NCBI RefSeq assembly: GCF_043290135.1
Contig: NC_134710.1
Location: 12,725,321-12,789,320, forward strand
Reading direction: 5' to 3'
Length of the DNA stretch: 64,000 bases
Origin: Rhipicephalus microplus
Taxonomy: Eukaryota; Arthropoda; Arachnida; Ixodida; Ixodidae
The notes under the pieces are model-generated. The model was not told where the DNA came from. It was given only the letters and a program-made list of their open reading frames with translations, and did no database searches. The translations under genes and the position numbers were made by a program. Shown piece after piece: positions 24,030-35,778 of this stretch; position 1 is the first letter of the stretch, and each line of letters opens with the position of its first letter.

Positions 24030-26792
24030 TTAGGCAAAAAACAAGTCCAGCCGTCGTTGAAAATCCTGTGAGGATCTACATCCTGTAAGTACCTCGGGAG
24101 GAAGCGCATTCCAGTCAACAATAGATCGCACCAGAAACGAAAACTTAAATACATCCACCCGCGGTACATAAGCTTGGACAGAAAATGAGTGATTGGTACG
24201 AGCCGATACTCGTCCTGGGGGGCGCAGGTATATACTGGGATCCAGCTTGTAGTTTTTATGATACAGGTCATAAATAAATTTTAAGCGAGCTATTTTTCTA
24301 CGTGTAGCTAACGATTGAAGGTCAGCCCTAGCAAGCAAAAGTGATACAGACTGTGTTCTCATGTAATTTGAATAAATAAACCTCGCGGCCAATCTTTGTA
24401 CTCGTTCAAGTTTGTTAATTTCAGTTTTAGTATGCGGATCCCAGATGATAGCTGCGTACTCCAGCGTTGGTCTAACAATAGTCTTATACGCCAACAATTT
24501 AACAGAGGGCGGTGCATTACGGAGTTTCCTTCTCAGAAAACCCAGCTTTCGTTTCGCCAGTCCTGTAATATTGTCAATATGCTTGTCCCACTTTAAACTG
24601 CTGGATATAGTAACACCTAAGTATTTAAGCTCATTAGAACTCTTAATTTCTCTATTGTTTATTGTGTATTTATAGTTAAGGGGGTTTTTTTTATTTGAAA
24701 TTGTCATGCACACAGTTTTATCAAAATTAATTTTCATGTCCCATTTTTCACACCAGTTGTCAATACATCGAAGAGCATCATTGAGGAGCATTTGATCAGA
24801 AACACTTTTCACATGACAAAACAAGAGACAATCATCTGCATATAACCTTACATCAACAAAAGGAGGCACAACCGTTGCAATATCATTCACATAAATTAAA
24901 AAGAGTAGAGGTCCCAACACGGAGCCTTGTGGCACACCTGAGGATACGCGTAAAAGAGACGAACGTGCGCCACTTATTTCAACAAACTGCAACCTATTGC
25001 GCAAGTACGCTTCAACCCATCTTACAATTGCGGGATCAATACCAAGTATTAACATTTTTTGAATAAGTTTCTGATGACATACTCTATCAAAGGCCTTAGA
25101 TAAATCAATTGCTATGACATCGACTTGTTCTTTTGAGTTTATCGCTGTAGCGAAAGCATGAACAGATTAAAAAAGCTGAGTGACGGTTGAAAGGCCTTTT
25201 CTAAAACCGTGTTGCTTATTATAAAACAGATTATTGTTTTCTATATATTGAAATATATATTTTGAAATTATATGTTCTATTACTTTGCATGCCGTGCATG
25301 TGATAGAAATTGGACGGTAATTACAAACATTAAGGCGGTCACCAGCTTTGAAAATGGGCACAACTCTTGCTAATAACCAATCAATCGGAACAGCGGCAGT
25401 ACACAAAGATAAATTAAAAATTTTAACTAAGAAACTAGAAACCCAATCAGAGTAGCGCCTCAAAAATTCGTTGGGAATCATATCCGGACCAGGTGATTTT
25501 TTATGATCCAATTCAAGCAGTAAAGCCATTACGCCCTCTTTAGATACGGTAAGAAGATTGGAACTAGTATCATCGAACGTACAGCCTTTTTTTGAATGAT
25601 CAATACTTGGAGAAAAAACGGTACTGAAGTAATGATTGAATGCTTCGGCAATCTGAATCGGTTCACTATAGGAGGTCCCGTCTATAGAAAGCCCAGTTAT
25701 TTCAGACTGCGAACTGGACAGGTACCGCCAAAATTTCTGGGGAGAGTTGGATATGTATTCAGACAATATATTAGTTAGAAAATTACTTTTAGATTGCTTG
25801 ACTTCTCTTCGTACCTGAGCACTAATGTGAGCAATAACAGACGAGTTTCTTGGTATTTTCTGACGGGCGCGACATAGTCGTCGTTTTAGGTGAATGATGC
25901 TTCTGGTAATCCATGGGTTAGCTTTTGCAGTTCTTTTTTCTCTTTGGGGAACAAAACGTGACAAACAGTCGTTTACTACCTTCTTAAAGTATTCCCAGAG
26001 GTCATTTACATCATCTGTAGGCGGGATAGCGTCAAAAGCCATTTCTAAGTAATCAAGAATTGAGGTATCATCTGCGGCCTGAAAATTGTACACCTTTACT
26101 CTGGTTATTTTTTCTAATTTTTTATTTGGTTTAAGAGTTGCTGCAACCACCTTATGATCCGAGATTCCATCCTCGATACTTATTTCATAATCAAACACTT
26201 CCTGTGACAAAAATAGTAAGTCCAACAATGTCTCGGTTTCTCCTTGAACTCGAGTGGGCTTGTCAACTACCTGAACCAAATCGTACTTGATCATGATGTC
26301 AAGCAGATTTTCTGCAAGAGGCCTGTTAAGCGGCCCAGCAACTCGTGCATTCCAGTCAACACCTGGTAAATTAAAATCGCCTGTGATTATTACTCTGCTT
26401 CGTTTGTTTGTCATTGTTAGCAAGTAGTCATCCAATTTCTCAAAAATATCAACTGAAGTTCCGGGGGGCCTATAGAGAACCCCTATAAGTAACGTGATAT
26501 CTCCCATAAATAATTTGCACCACACGTTTTCACAGTCTTTAATGGGCGGCAATAATTCGTACCGAAGAGTTTTCTTAATCAGTAAAGCAACGCCTCCGCC
26601 TCGGGTTAGTCTGTCATTACGCAGTACATGAAATGAAATGGGAAAAACATCCGTATCTGCAACATCCTCTGTTAGCCAAGTTTCTGTTACAGCCACGAGG
26701 TCAGGGTCATAAATTAGTGTCAACGATTCTAGTTCTTCTGTTTTTTTCAAAACGCTTCGTGCATTCACGTTTATCAGCTTTATGTCGCACTG
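24030..26792 (-). pseudogene. LINE A ORF2: APE endonuclease and reverse transcriptase, one in-frame stop
   Basis: About 915 codons in one frame with a single TAA at 25167-25169. The endonuclease comes first: 'NARSVLKKTEEL', 'VTETWL', 'GGGVALLI', 'LYRPPGTS', 'ITGDFNLPGVDW', and 'GISDHKVV' with the catalytic SDH. RT follows: 'SPGPDMIPNEFLRR', 'NYRPISI', 'QHGFRKGLST', 'IDLSKAFD', 'SSGVPQGSVLGP' and the catalytic 'LYADDCLLF' (YADD, near 24840). The C-terminus 'WDPHTKTEINKLERVQ' and 'WNALPPEV' is typical of jockey/CR1-type elements. All catalytic residues that I can see are kept, so the TAA is the only obvious block in this ORF. Confidence 0.88.
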
Positions 26793-26801
26793 CTTCTTTT
26801 G

Positions 26802-27921
26802 TCAGACCGGGCTGCGTGCTTCGCTTTGAGCGTTCTTAACTTTCACGCGTGTATGGGAACGGGAATCCCACGTATAAGCAGCGTCGTCGATGTAAAGCTT
26901 ATCTCGAACAAGCCTCACCTTCGCACCATTGCGCCTATCATCAAGAGCAGAGCGCCAAAGGGACTTCCTTTTTTCTAATGTTTCTTTTGAGTAGTCGTCC
27001 GAGACTGCAATATTAGTACCTCTCAATTTTTTGCAGCTCCTAAATATGGCCATCTTTTCATTGTAGTCATAAAATCTTACAATTACTGGTCTGTCCTGTT
27101 TGCTTTTCTTCTGACCAATGCGGTGAATTCTTTCTACTGAGGACACTGTAACACCAAGGCGCGTTGAGAATATGTTTTTTTAATACTTTCTCTTCAATGT
27201 CCTGTCGTGTTTCCTTATCAGTCTCAGTGACACCAAAAACAAGAAGATTATTTCTTCTAGCCCTGTCTTCCAATTCGATTAACCTTTCTTGCTGTTGTTC
27301 AATCGTGCGCTGGAGGCTTTCAACAGCAATGTCAAGGTTATTTATCTTAGTAGCATATTCAGACAAAGGTTCCAATTTTTCTTCTATCTGAGTTAGCCTA
27401 GCTTGTATTTGAGTTTGTGTCTTTAAGATTGTCTCTAGCATTTCCTCAACAGTTGGTCCGGGATTGAGTTCAATGTCCCCGGAAAGCATTAGCACCAATT
27501 CTGACCACAACTTGAACAAAACGTCAAAACAATTCACTGGGAGCGGCAGCACAATCAAAAAAAGATTGCAGGAACGATAGGAAGATGCAGGAGCATAATA
27601 ACCAACCTGCAAGATAAGCCACGCATGTTTCAGCGACATTGCTGCTGTAGTGCCGCCGCTCCCACTGAGGTGCCGCTGAAGCGGACGAGGTTTTATGTCT
27701 TCTTCGCGTGGTGACGTCACCGAAGTCTTCCAGTTCCATAGGTTGGCCCCGATGACGCCACGGGATGCTGTCGGGGATAATCTGGGCAGGGCCGGGACTT
27801 TGTCGGTCGATGTTGGAGCACTGAGCACGAGCGGCACCATCTGCAAGATAAGCCAGGCATGTTTCAGCGACATTGCTGCTGTAGTGCCGCCGCTCCCACT
27901 CATGTATGTATTATTATACAT
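26802..27921 (-). pseudogene. LINE A ORF1 protein (2A-like motif, coiled coil, RNA-binding region)
   Basis: The frame upstream of the shift includes a Leu-rich hydrophobic stretch ending in 'LMLSGDIELNPGPT'. DIELNPGP (27454-27477) fits the 2A consensus D(V/I)ExNPGP. After it comes a predicted coiled coil of about 60 residues ('QTQIQARLTQIEEKLEPL', 'LQRTIEQQQERLIELEDRA'), then 'RRNNLLVFGV', the usual start of the RRM-like part of LINE ORF1 proteins. A run of seven A's (complement of 27175-27181) shifts the frame; the rest ('VERIHRIGQ', 'RPVIVRFYDYNEKMAIF') is in the neighbouring frame to the stop near 26802. The true start codon is unclear because the 27921 Met lies in a region containing the duplicated 5' segment. 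The protein would bind element RNA. Confidence 0.8.
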
Positions 27922-27924
27922 CCA

Positions 27925-29084
27925 ACCATATGATCACGATCTCAAAACTCCATCTGATGCTATCGCGTGAAGCGAATAATACAGCCAGTAGCGTACATTT
28001 TCTGCAAAGAGTTACGTATAAAGGCAAGCTGTCTTATCGACAAGCTTTTTGTGGGGCACATTCACCTAAGCCTCTGAACTGTTTTAAAATATACTCTCGC
28101 GGAAAATAATTCATGCTGAGATGGCTCTGTTTAAATTAGTTTGTGCCAAAAACAGGGCTCTTGTTACGAACAAAGCAGCGGAGTACTCGAAGGTTAGCTT
28201 TATGGAGTCAGCCGATGCGGTAAGCTTCTTTTTCTGTGGCTGCCCTGACTAAGTAACCACAGAATTCATGCCTAGCTAGAGAAATATCGAATGTGTTCAA
28301 TTTTTCCTCGTCGTTTAGTTCACCTAACGTACACTTTCAGTTTTTCCGCTTGCATGTGTCGGCTTATAAGAAAGGTGTCTGTTCAACATCAATATTAGCT
28401 AGCCTTTCATGTGCCAAACAAGATATCATTTTGAGGCACGTGGTAGTATGGGCTATCAGGATTAATTTTGACCTTTCTAGGTTCTCCAATGCACCTATAT
28501 ATCTTGGTTCTCATGTGTTTCTTGTATTTCACCCCAATCGGATTTCAGCTGCGGTGGTCGGTAATGTAACCCACACCTTCAAGCTTAGCAGCGTGACACC
28601 ACACATGCAATATGCTGTCGCGGTGGCTTGCTTGATCAACGTCCTGTGAATACTTACCACGGACAGGGCGTACATACGATGCCAGGAAAGAAAATCGACG
28701 CAGATACCACTGAATCTGTTTTTATTTGTTTTGTTTTAGTACAGATGTGGGCTGCGTGGCATCGTAGCAGTACAGACTTAAGGATGGGGCCATGTCAGCC
28801 TGCACTAGCTTAATACAACACCCAACACGCAGCCAGAAAATGAAGACGAGGGAGTCACTATCATGGCACAGCATTGTGCCTTTGATGCCATATGCATGGA
28901 CGGAGACCACTTTGCAAGGCTTGTCTCCGTTTTAGATGCGAAGCAGCTCTTTGACTAGCCCGTGTAACGCTGTCCTTCCGTCCGTACCGCTCCTCTCACC
29001 GCAGGCGTAGGAGTGGTACCAAATTCTATGCCACCAAATTCTATGCATCGCGACGCGGCGCTGTCTGTTGCTGACGTGCGATAA
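27925..29084. other. Unassigned spacer
   Basis: No recognisable gene. A GTCCGT-rich patch near 28970 resembles dispersed low-complexity repeats. Confidence 0.4.
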
Positions 29085-30180
29085 CAGATAAATACAAATA
29101 TCAGGGTGTGTGGATAAGCAATTGGACCGACTACCTAAGGGAACACGAAATATACGTGACGACTAAAGGTAACGGGAATGCAGCGGTTATGAATAACAGG
29201 GCACTGTGGAAATACAATAGGTATAATGTTGTGAGAGGAATATGGAAAGGGGTCATGGTTCCTGGTATGACGTTCGGCAATGCGGTCTTGTGAATGAGAT
29301 CAGAAGTTCAAGCAAGATTAGAAATTAAGCAACGTGGAATAGGTAGGCTTGCCTTAGGGGCTCACGGGAATACACCAAATCAGGGAGTACAAGGTGATAT
29401 GGGATGGACATCATTTGAGGTCATAGAAGCTAGCAGCAAGATAAAATTTGAGAAGCGACTTAGAGAAATGGGGAAGGAGCGTTGGGCTAGGAAGGTATTC
29501 AGCTACTTGTACATGAAGAATGTCGATACAAAATGGAGTAAGCGAACTAGAAAATTGACTGGTGAATACTCAGAAAACAGAAGGGGGCCAAACCAAACAT
29601 ATTTATCGGTTAAGAAGAAGGTGAACGAAGCTGAGACCGATACGTGGAGAATTTGCAAGATTAAGAAGTCCCAATTTGAGATATATCAAACTTTAAAGCA
29701 GGGAATTGCCAAGGAAAGGATTTGTTATAATAATCGGGGTAGTTCTCTACTGTTTGAGGCCAGGACGGGAGTATTGCGAACAAAGACATATCGGGCCAAA
29801 TACGAAGGGGTAGACACGGTATGCAGTGCGTGTGGAGAGGAAGAAACTGCCGAACACTTGATAATGTTCTGTAAAAGGCTTCACCCTGTAGTTCAGGATG
29901 ATGGCGCAGAGTTTTTCAAAGCACTGGGGTGTAGGGACAGGGAGGGCAAAATAGAGTTTGAGCGGGTAGAATTAACTAGAAGGAGGTTATCTGATTGGTG
30001 GCTAAAGTCAATGCATGAGTGAACATTACACCCTTCACTGCAAAGTACGAGTCCTCAACCTCTGTATTTAAAGAAAAAAAAAAGAAATCTAATTTTTGAT
30101 TCATTTAGTATCACGGCTTGGTGGCGTTAGCAACCGTCCGATCGAAAGGGTACAGTCATATCAATCAATCCATCCATCCA
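29085..30180 (+). pseudogene. Non-LTR retrotransposon (LINE D), C-terminal RT part and 3' end
   Basis: Open from about 29085 to 30022 with a TGA at 29291-29293. It begins in the post-palm region ('YQGVWISNWTDYL') and ends with a zinc-knuckle type block C-x2-C-x8-H-x4-C ('CSACGEEETAEHLIMFC'). The 3' UTR ends in 'CTTGGTGGCGTTAGC...CGATC.AAAGGGTACAG' followed by a (TCCA)n-like tail at about 30160-30182. It is 5'-truncated, with no endonuclease or palm motifs. It belongs to a different family from the LINE at 34-1305, as the zinc block differs. Confidence 0.8.
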
Positions 30181-30918
30181 TCCGTGCTGGTGAGGGGTTG
30201 TGAAGGTTGACGATGGCCTGCAGCTGGTGGCATCGAAACTGCGTCCCTGTCGCAAAACTACTTCCCAAAACATTCATTTCAACCGTAGACATTATCGCTT
30301 AGTGGCTTCGCAGCAGGGATAGAAGAAAACAAATATAATTTCTACTAACCACATAGCCTTCTACAGGTGCAAGAACTAGCAGTTCGACATATTGTTGCCC
30401 CGCGCAAACAATTTAATTGTCTTAGCAAGACATCTTCCTCAAAATGCAATTTTACCTGTGCTCTCTGCCCCCCACCGCACCCCAATTGTAGTGGATGTTT
30501 CAGCTTAAAAAGGCTGTAATGGTCAACTACTGACTGCCAGACTGATGAAAAAAGTATGGAACAGATCTGGGACGCACCTGTTTTTTTTCTACTTGGAGCT
30601 GTCTGTACGAATTCTTAATTTGGGAACTGTACCCGCTTTATTGCGCTTTTCTACGCACGCAGAAAGCAGCCGCGGAAAAGTTACTTGAAAATGAGCGTGT
30701 CAATTACTTTGACGACCAGTATGTCTTGTCTAGATCGTACGTGGAAGGGGAGTGGGAAAGCCGCCATCACTAGTTGGAGGGAGGGGGGGGAGAGGGTCCT
30801 GTTGGAATTTAGCAGTAGAGCTTCGGTGGTTTCTACAATTTTATTTTGAGCTGCGTCTTGAGAGGTTCGTGCTGTGCGCGCCTGCAACTGCGAATCTGTC
30901 TAGCCACTCCAACGTACC

Positions 30919-31377
30919 ATATGGCTAAAAAGAAGAAGGGAACTTGTCTCGTGCCATTATGCAAAGGCGGATTCAAGTCCTGCGAAGAAAAGGTATCCTT
31001 ATTCAGAGCTCCCATGGACCCAGCATGCCTGCAAGAATGGACACGAAACATCAAGAAAATAGACAAGAAGCTTGGCGAGACGTGTGTGGTGTGTTCACGG
31101 CATTTTTATGACCGCTATGTCAGTATTCAAGCACGTGATCAACGGCGATGTTGTAGGTAGGAATTTTTCGCGAACGACTTGCATTTTGATTTTTCTTCAA
31201 GGTTGTGAACTCGAACAATTCGGCTGCACAATACATAAGCGGTGGCTCACTGGGGACGTGATAAAGTTTTATGCACTCACCTGCAGGCTGCACTTTTTCA
31301 CGAAGTCACTGAATAAGAACGTAGCCTCAAAACTGGACAAAGAAAAACACCTGAAAATGTGGTGGTGCCAGTAACCA
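30919..31377 (+). pseudogene. THAP-domain protein gene or pseudogene
   Basis: From ATG 30919 the protein starts MAKKKKGT and runs into a THAP domain: C-x4-C ('CLVPLC'), 'LFRAPMDP', the conserved Trp ('LQEWTRNI') and C-x2-H ('CVVCSRHF'). After 'DRYVS' the expected continuation ('FKHVINGDVV') is one frame away, a 1-base shift near 31124. 'GTAG|GTAGGA' at about 31149 could be a splice donor and 'TTTTTCTTCAAG' at about 31190-31201 an acceptor, giving a tiny intron; the block after it is open to a TAA at about 31372. THAP domains bind DNA; both host factors and P-element-like transposases use them. The frameshift makes a pseudogene more likely, unless it is a sequence error. Confidence 0.6.
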
Positions 31378-31817
31378 CTACTTAAACTTCACGCAACAAT
31401 TTTGATTTTTCTTTTTGCTATGTGTCAGTGCAAACAGGGGCACTGGGAAATCGAAGTTTGCATCCAGCTGTTGTTTGACTTTTAATTATTGCTTTTCCTT
31501 TTTCATCTTAATGTATGTACATTTGGCTTGCCGCAGTTTCCCCAATATGTGTAATATGTATTCCTCATGAGTGCATGAATTTCAATTTATTGCGGGCATA
31601 TGCTCATTTTTAATTATTATTTATGACTTGGTGTTCATTTCACTGAGCTATGCCCATCTTTCTTTTTTTTTCAGTGTTCACCCACATTCTGCATAAAAAC
31701 ACTTGTCTTCGCGTTTTTTTATCTGGTTGTTGTTTTTTGTTTTTTAGGAAAGCGCTGTAAATGTATATAGATATTGATGTCTTTATGCTCAAACGCAACT
31801 GTGTGGAAAAGAATGAT

Positions 31818-31823
31818 AATAAA
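31818..31823 (+). terminator. Poly(A) signal candidate downstream of the THAP locus
   Basis: AATAAA about 440 bp after the THAP open frame; it could end that transcript. No other support. Confidence 0.25.
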
Positions 31824-32018
31824 CTGGGACTGAAGGCCTGAATCTCCTTAATCTTCGTTCCATACGCGCTATATATCCAGCTTGTATGAGCTGTTCAGAT
31901 GAAGATAACCTGGCAGCATACTCCGAAAGTCTGTTTTTTTTTTTCTTTCGTTTACAATTTATTGGCACTATCTGTGACGAGCACAGCGAGTTTGTACCGT
32001 TACCACAAAGTCTGGCAC

Positions 32019-32250
32019 CCCACCGTGGTGGTCTAGTGGCTAAAGTACTTGGCTGGTGACCCGCAGGCCGCGGGATCAAATCCTGGCTGTGGCGGCTGCA
32101 TTTTCGATGGAGGCGGAAATGTTGTAGAGCCGTGTGCTCAGATTTGGGGGCACGTTAAAGAACCCCAGGTGGTCGAAATTTCCGGAGCCCTCCACTACGG
32201 CGTCTTTCACAATCATATGGCGATTTTGGGATGTTAAACTTCACATATGA
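32019..32250 (+). mobile_element. tRNA-headed tick SINE (Ruka-like), full length
   Basis: A-box-like 'GTGGTCTAGTGGCTAAAGTA', B-box-like 'GGGATCAAATCC', then the family body ('GTGCTCAGATTTGGGGGCAC', 'CCCCAGGTGGTCGAAATTTC') and a degraded CAAT-type tail. Six other intact or truncated copies of the same body occur in the window. Confidence 0.8.
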
Positions 32251-32259
32251 ATCACGAAG

Positions 32260-34500
32260 TTTGGTTTATGATTCATTTGTGGAGTTTAACGCGGCATTTA
32301 CTCAGACACGTAAATGCCGCGTGCCAGCGAGCGGTTTCGTCCTCTGGCGTCTGTATTGTAAAATCTTTCAGCTTCTCCGCCTTGTCCACGACACTAGGAA
32401 AACCTTTATAGCCACTATACTTCCTTCAAGCGCACGAGCCACTAGAGGTGTGCGCCAAGGGGTCAGCGCGCCGCCGCCAACAATTTTTGGTACGCCGCCA
32501 CCACCGACGCCAACCGATTGGCGCGCCGCTGCCGCCGACGTGTTTTTTCGGCGCGCCATTTAAATAGGATTTTGTTTTTTGTTTCAGCTTTCCTACCTTT
32601 ATTTTGCACCTTCTGTAACCAGTCCGGCCTTCATTCTGTCCACTTTGCAAACGCATCGAAATTGGTTCACCCGCCATTTCAAGTTAAATAAGTCAACTAT
32701 AACAAAAGAAAACTTGTAGAGTGCTCCTGATAATGTTGGATTACATTTAAACGAGAATTTTAAGATATTTTTGAGTTCACTATATTTCAGCGAATCGCGG
32801 TCAGTGACAGCGCCAACGGGGGTGTTTGGCGATGACTTTCGACAAATTCTAGCTGACGAGAACATGTAATACGTGAGGCGGGATTTCAACATTGATGAAA
32901 AGTGTGGAAAGTGGGTACTGAAATATTCATAATTATGACTGTGCAAGTGAGTCGAAGAACAAAGGGAGTTCAAATGCGAAAGGTGGGGGCCAGAACTGGG
33001 GACGGGCAAGGTAGAAGCACGATGTTTATGGAAGATATTGTTATTACTGAGGAAGGGCTATAGTTATTTAGGGCATACTTACAAAAAATCAGTTAGGATA
33101 CTGGACCACACGCAAGGCCTTTATTGAACAAAGAACGGTAGAATAACAATTAATATACGAAATGTTCTATCAAACAGAAACGATCCCCATTGCATCTACA
33201 GGTTGAGCAAGATCAACAATATATGACGAAATGGTGATCATAAGTAATTAAGTTTGTGTAAACTGTGAAGTAACGCACAGAAGATGAAAGCGAACTATAC
33301 ACTGAAGCGCGGGCTTGCATTGCCAACGCGCTTTGTCTTGCCCACCATGCCATGCTCCACGCCGTGCTAACAGACGAAGTAATCTGCGTTTCCTTCACCA
33401 ATTTTCATCTCGGTATAAATTCAACTAACTACAGATGCCGGTTTGTCTCAACAGTGTTTCAAAAAGAACACCACAGATGTAGCGTGCTCGGTGAGTTTGT
33501 TAATATTATTTTTTAGAACAAACTAAGGAGCTCAACCTGACAGGACATCGAGCGAAATGTTTATGGCGAAAACTCCGCAAAGCGATATACACGAAGCGCA
33601 TTCATGAAAAATAGGCTGAGGCGTTCTACAGCTGAACACCTAACACTACAAAGGCAAGAAGCGTGTAAAAATGGTACAAACCGCACACTTCCATGATCAA
33701 TGCCACGTGCACCCGCTATCCAGCAACGCGATTCCCTTATCTAGCTGTAAGGACAACTGAAGGATCACTTATACATGCGTTGCACATTGATCATTTTGGT
33801 TTGTTTAAGGTTTCAATATCTTCACGTTCAATCTATTTCTTCCTTTGCCGATGACACTGATAAATTGGGGACGCAGAGACTAGCGAAGAGGTCAGTTTTG
33901 TGCCTAAAAGATGTTCACACTGCCTATAGGTGTCACTAGGTTTCGACCGGTCTGATCTCTCCAGACACGGCCGCATGACAAAGGAATTTCTTTCAAATCA
34001 TTGAATGTCATTTTTAAAGGAAAAAAAAAAGATTAAACGTGAAACTCGTGAAGCCTTCGAAATAAAAACAGAGCGAAGTGTCATGTATGAGTGATCCCCC
34101 AGCTTTCCTCACAAATAACTTGGCGTTGATATTTTGGTGTTCCATGGATATCGGCTGCTTCATACCACCACCTTGAAACATTTGTTAAAAAATGTATGGT
34201 TATTTGTGCAACTGTGCTTTAGATAGCCTTTTTAAGTATGCGCTTCTGATTCATTTTTGTAGGGCCTTTCTTTAATAACATTTCGTTTCAAGTCCAGCAC
34301 TTGTCTTCTCTGGTTACTACGCTGAATTCATGTTTTTTGTAGATTTCTTCTTATGTAGATCGGTAAATATCATCCCTATTATCGTCATGTGGGCATAGCA
34401 ACCCCCTTCCTCATTCTCCCATATTTCTCTTTCGTAACGCACACAAAAGCTCTTCATGAACTAGTGACGTGAACGAGAAATGTGTTTCGATTATAACTAG
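32260..34500. other. Unassigned region
   Basis: No recognisable gene. A GCC/CGC-rich patch at 32465-32560 stands out from A/T-rich surroundings. Confidence 0.4.
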
Positions 34501-34504
34501 GCAA

Positions 34505-34710
34505 ACTGACTGATGAGTCTATCAGAGGAATTGAAAGACTCAGATTGAGGCGTGAGTCAGAGTCCGAGTGAGTCCGGCTGAGTTATACTTAGGTAAGCCT
34601 CATTACGAGTGGGCGCGGCTGAGTTTTACTATGGTGAGTCTGAGTTCGAGCGAGTTCTTAGTTCGGTTCAGCAAAATTTTGGTTAGTCTGGGTCCTTGGG
34701 AGTCCTATGC
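34505..34710. repeat. Degenerate GAGTC-rich repeat
   Basis: Repeated GAGTC/GAGTCCGAGTGAGTCCGGC-like words over about 200 bp, diverged and not in a fixed period. Confidence 0.6.
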
Positions 34711-35238
34711 GAAAAAAAAATACTTATTTATTGAGGGCATTTTTTATTTTTCTGATGTTTGGTTACAAATATTTATAGTCTCATTTTATGGCGTGCCTTT
34801 TAATCGTGTGTGTGCCGGCTTTGAAGCCACAGAATTGATTTCCCGAATTATAAATCTGTCTCATTCCCTATACACTTGGAACTCGTTCCAGTCAACGTCC
34901 TCGATAAAAACAATTTGCTCACATCTTCGAATAAAAATGACAACCTTAACTTAAACGCACAGAATGAAATGTTGACATAAAATGCACCACTGAGATGAGA
35001 TATCATCATTAAAATGCTAACACGACTAAGAAGCTCATGTATACTGCCTACTTCCAAGGTGCACAGTGTAGGACAATCTTACAAGGAAAGGTATAATACG
35101 ATGTTTACGATGTTTACATGCGATGGCAATGGTTGACACGCTGGCGGGCTGGGACCAGTCTCTATCCACTTCGTAGTCTTTTCTTTCAGGCAGGGACCCT
35201 CTACCGCTTTATGCCCCAATCCCATTACTGCTTTGTGG

Positions 35239-35240
<2 letters not shown>

Positions 35241-35313
<73 letters not shown>
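35241..35313. repeat. (TA)n microsatellite
   Basis: Perfect TA run whose right edge is the start of the gypsy-4 5' LTR. Confidence 0.97.
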
Positions 35314-35318
<5 letters not shown>

Positions 35319-35362
35319 CCAAGAGAAACTGACAATGCTCTGTGTAAGGCAGACATTGCAAA
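35314..35362 (+). repeat. 5' LTR of gypsy-4, first part (split)
   Basis: About 49 bases match the first bases of the 3' LTR at 44857 ('GAAACTG.CAA.GCTCTGTG', 'TAAGGCAG'). The match stops where LINE B begins, and the rest of the LTR resumes at 39612. 49 + 267 bases equals the 316 bp of the 3' LTR. Confidence 0.8.
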
Positions 35363-35577
35363 CTGTGTGATTTGACACCGGAGCGTTTAAGGAAGGCCGC
35401 AACGACATCGACAGCGACAACGGTGGACTACATAAGGTCTAAGGTCGTCCTCGAAGCATCACCCGTTCAGTGGGCATGGGAGGGCAGCAGCGACAATGGT
35501 CCTAAAAACCACTTCTGTCTTTTCACCCAGGTTGGTTGTTATTCTATTTACTGTAGAAGATGTAATAACGTATGTTT

Positions 35578-35766
35578 CCGCTGGTCGCGGGTTCGAATCC
35601 CGGCTGCGGCGGCTGCATTTCCGATGGAGGCGGAAATGTTGTAGGCCCGTGTGCTCAGATTTGGGTGCACGTTAAAGAACCCCAGGTGGTCGAAATTTCC
35701 GGAGCCCTCCACTACGGCGTCTCTCATAATCATATGGTGGTTTTGGGACGTTAAACCCTATATATC
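35578..35766 (+). mobile_element. 5'-truncated tick SINE with 14-bp target duplication
   Basis: Starts at the B-box region (GGTCGCGGGTTCGAATCCCG) and ends in 'ACCCTATATATC'. It is flanked by AATAACGTATGTTT at 35564-35577 and 35767-35780, so it was inserted by LINE-type target-primed reverse transcription into the LINE B 5' UTR. Confidence 0.9.
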
Positions 35767-35778
35767 AATAACGTATGT

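Larger units (their letters stand above)
23930..27921 (-). mobile_element. CR1/jockey-like LINE (LINE A), nearly complete
   Basis: A two-ORF non-LTR element of about 4 kb. ORF1 has an N-terminal hydrophobic stretch, a 2A-like motif and a coiled coil; ORF2 has APE endonuclease and RT. The 3' end is an (AATAA)n tail at about 23930-23960. The 5' region holds a 60-bp direct repeat (27605-27665 and 27841-27902, spacing 236). Only two lesions were seen in the coding part: one extra base in an A-run in ORF1 and one TAA in ORF2. Confidence 0.85.

Noticed and set aside
27175..27181. Programmed frameshift at the A7 run in LINE A ORF1
   Set aside because: The downstream part lies in the +1 frame, while an A-run slip of the known type gives -1; a one-base insertion or sequence error is simpler.
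32599..33009. Minus-strand 136-residue open frame
   Set aside because: No domain, no repeat match, ordinary composition for A/T-rich spacer; likely chance.
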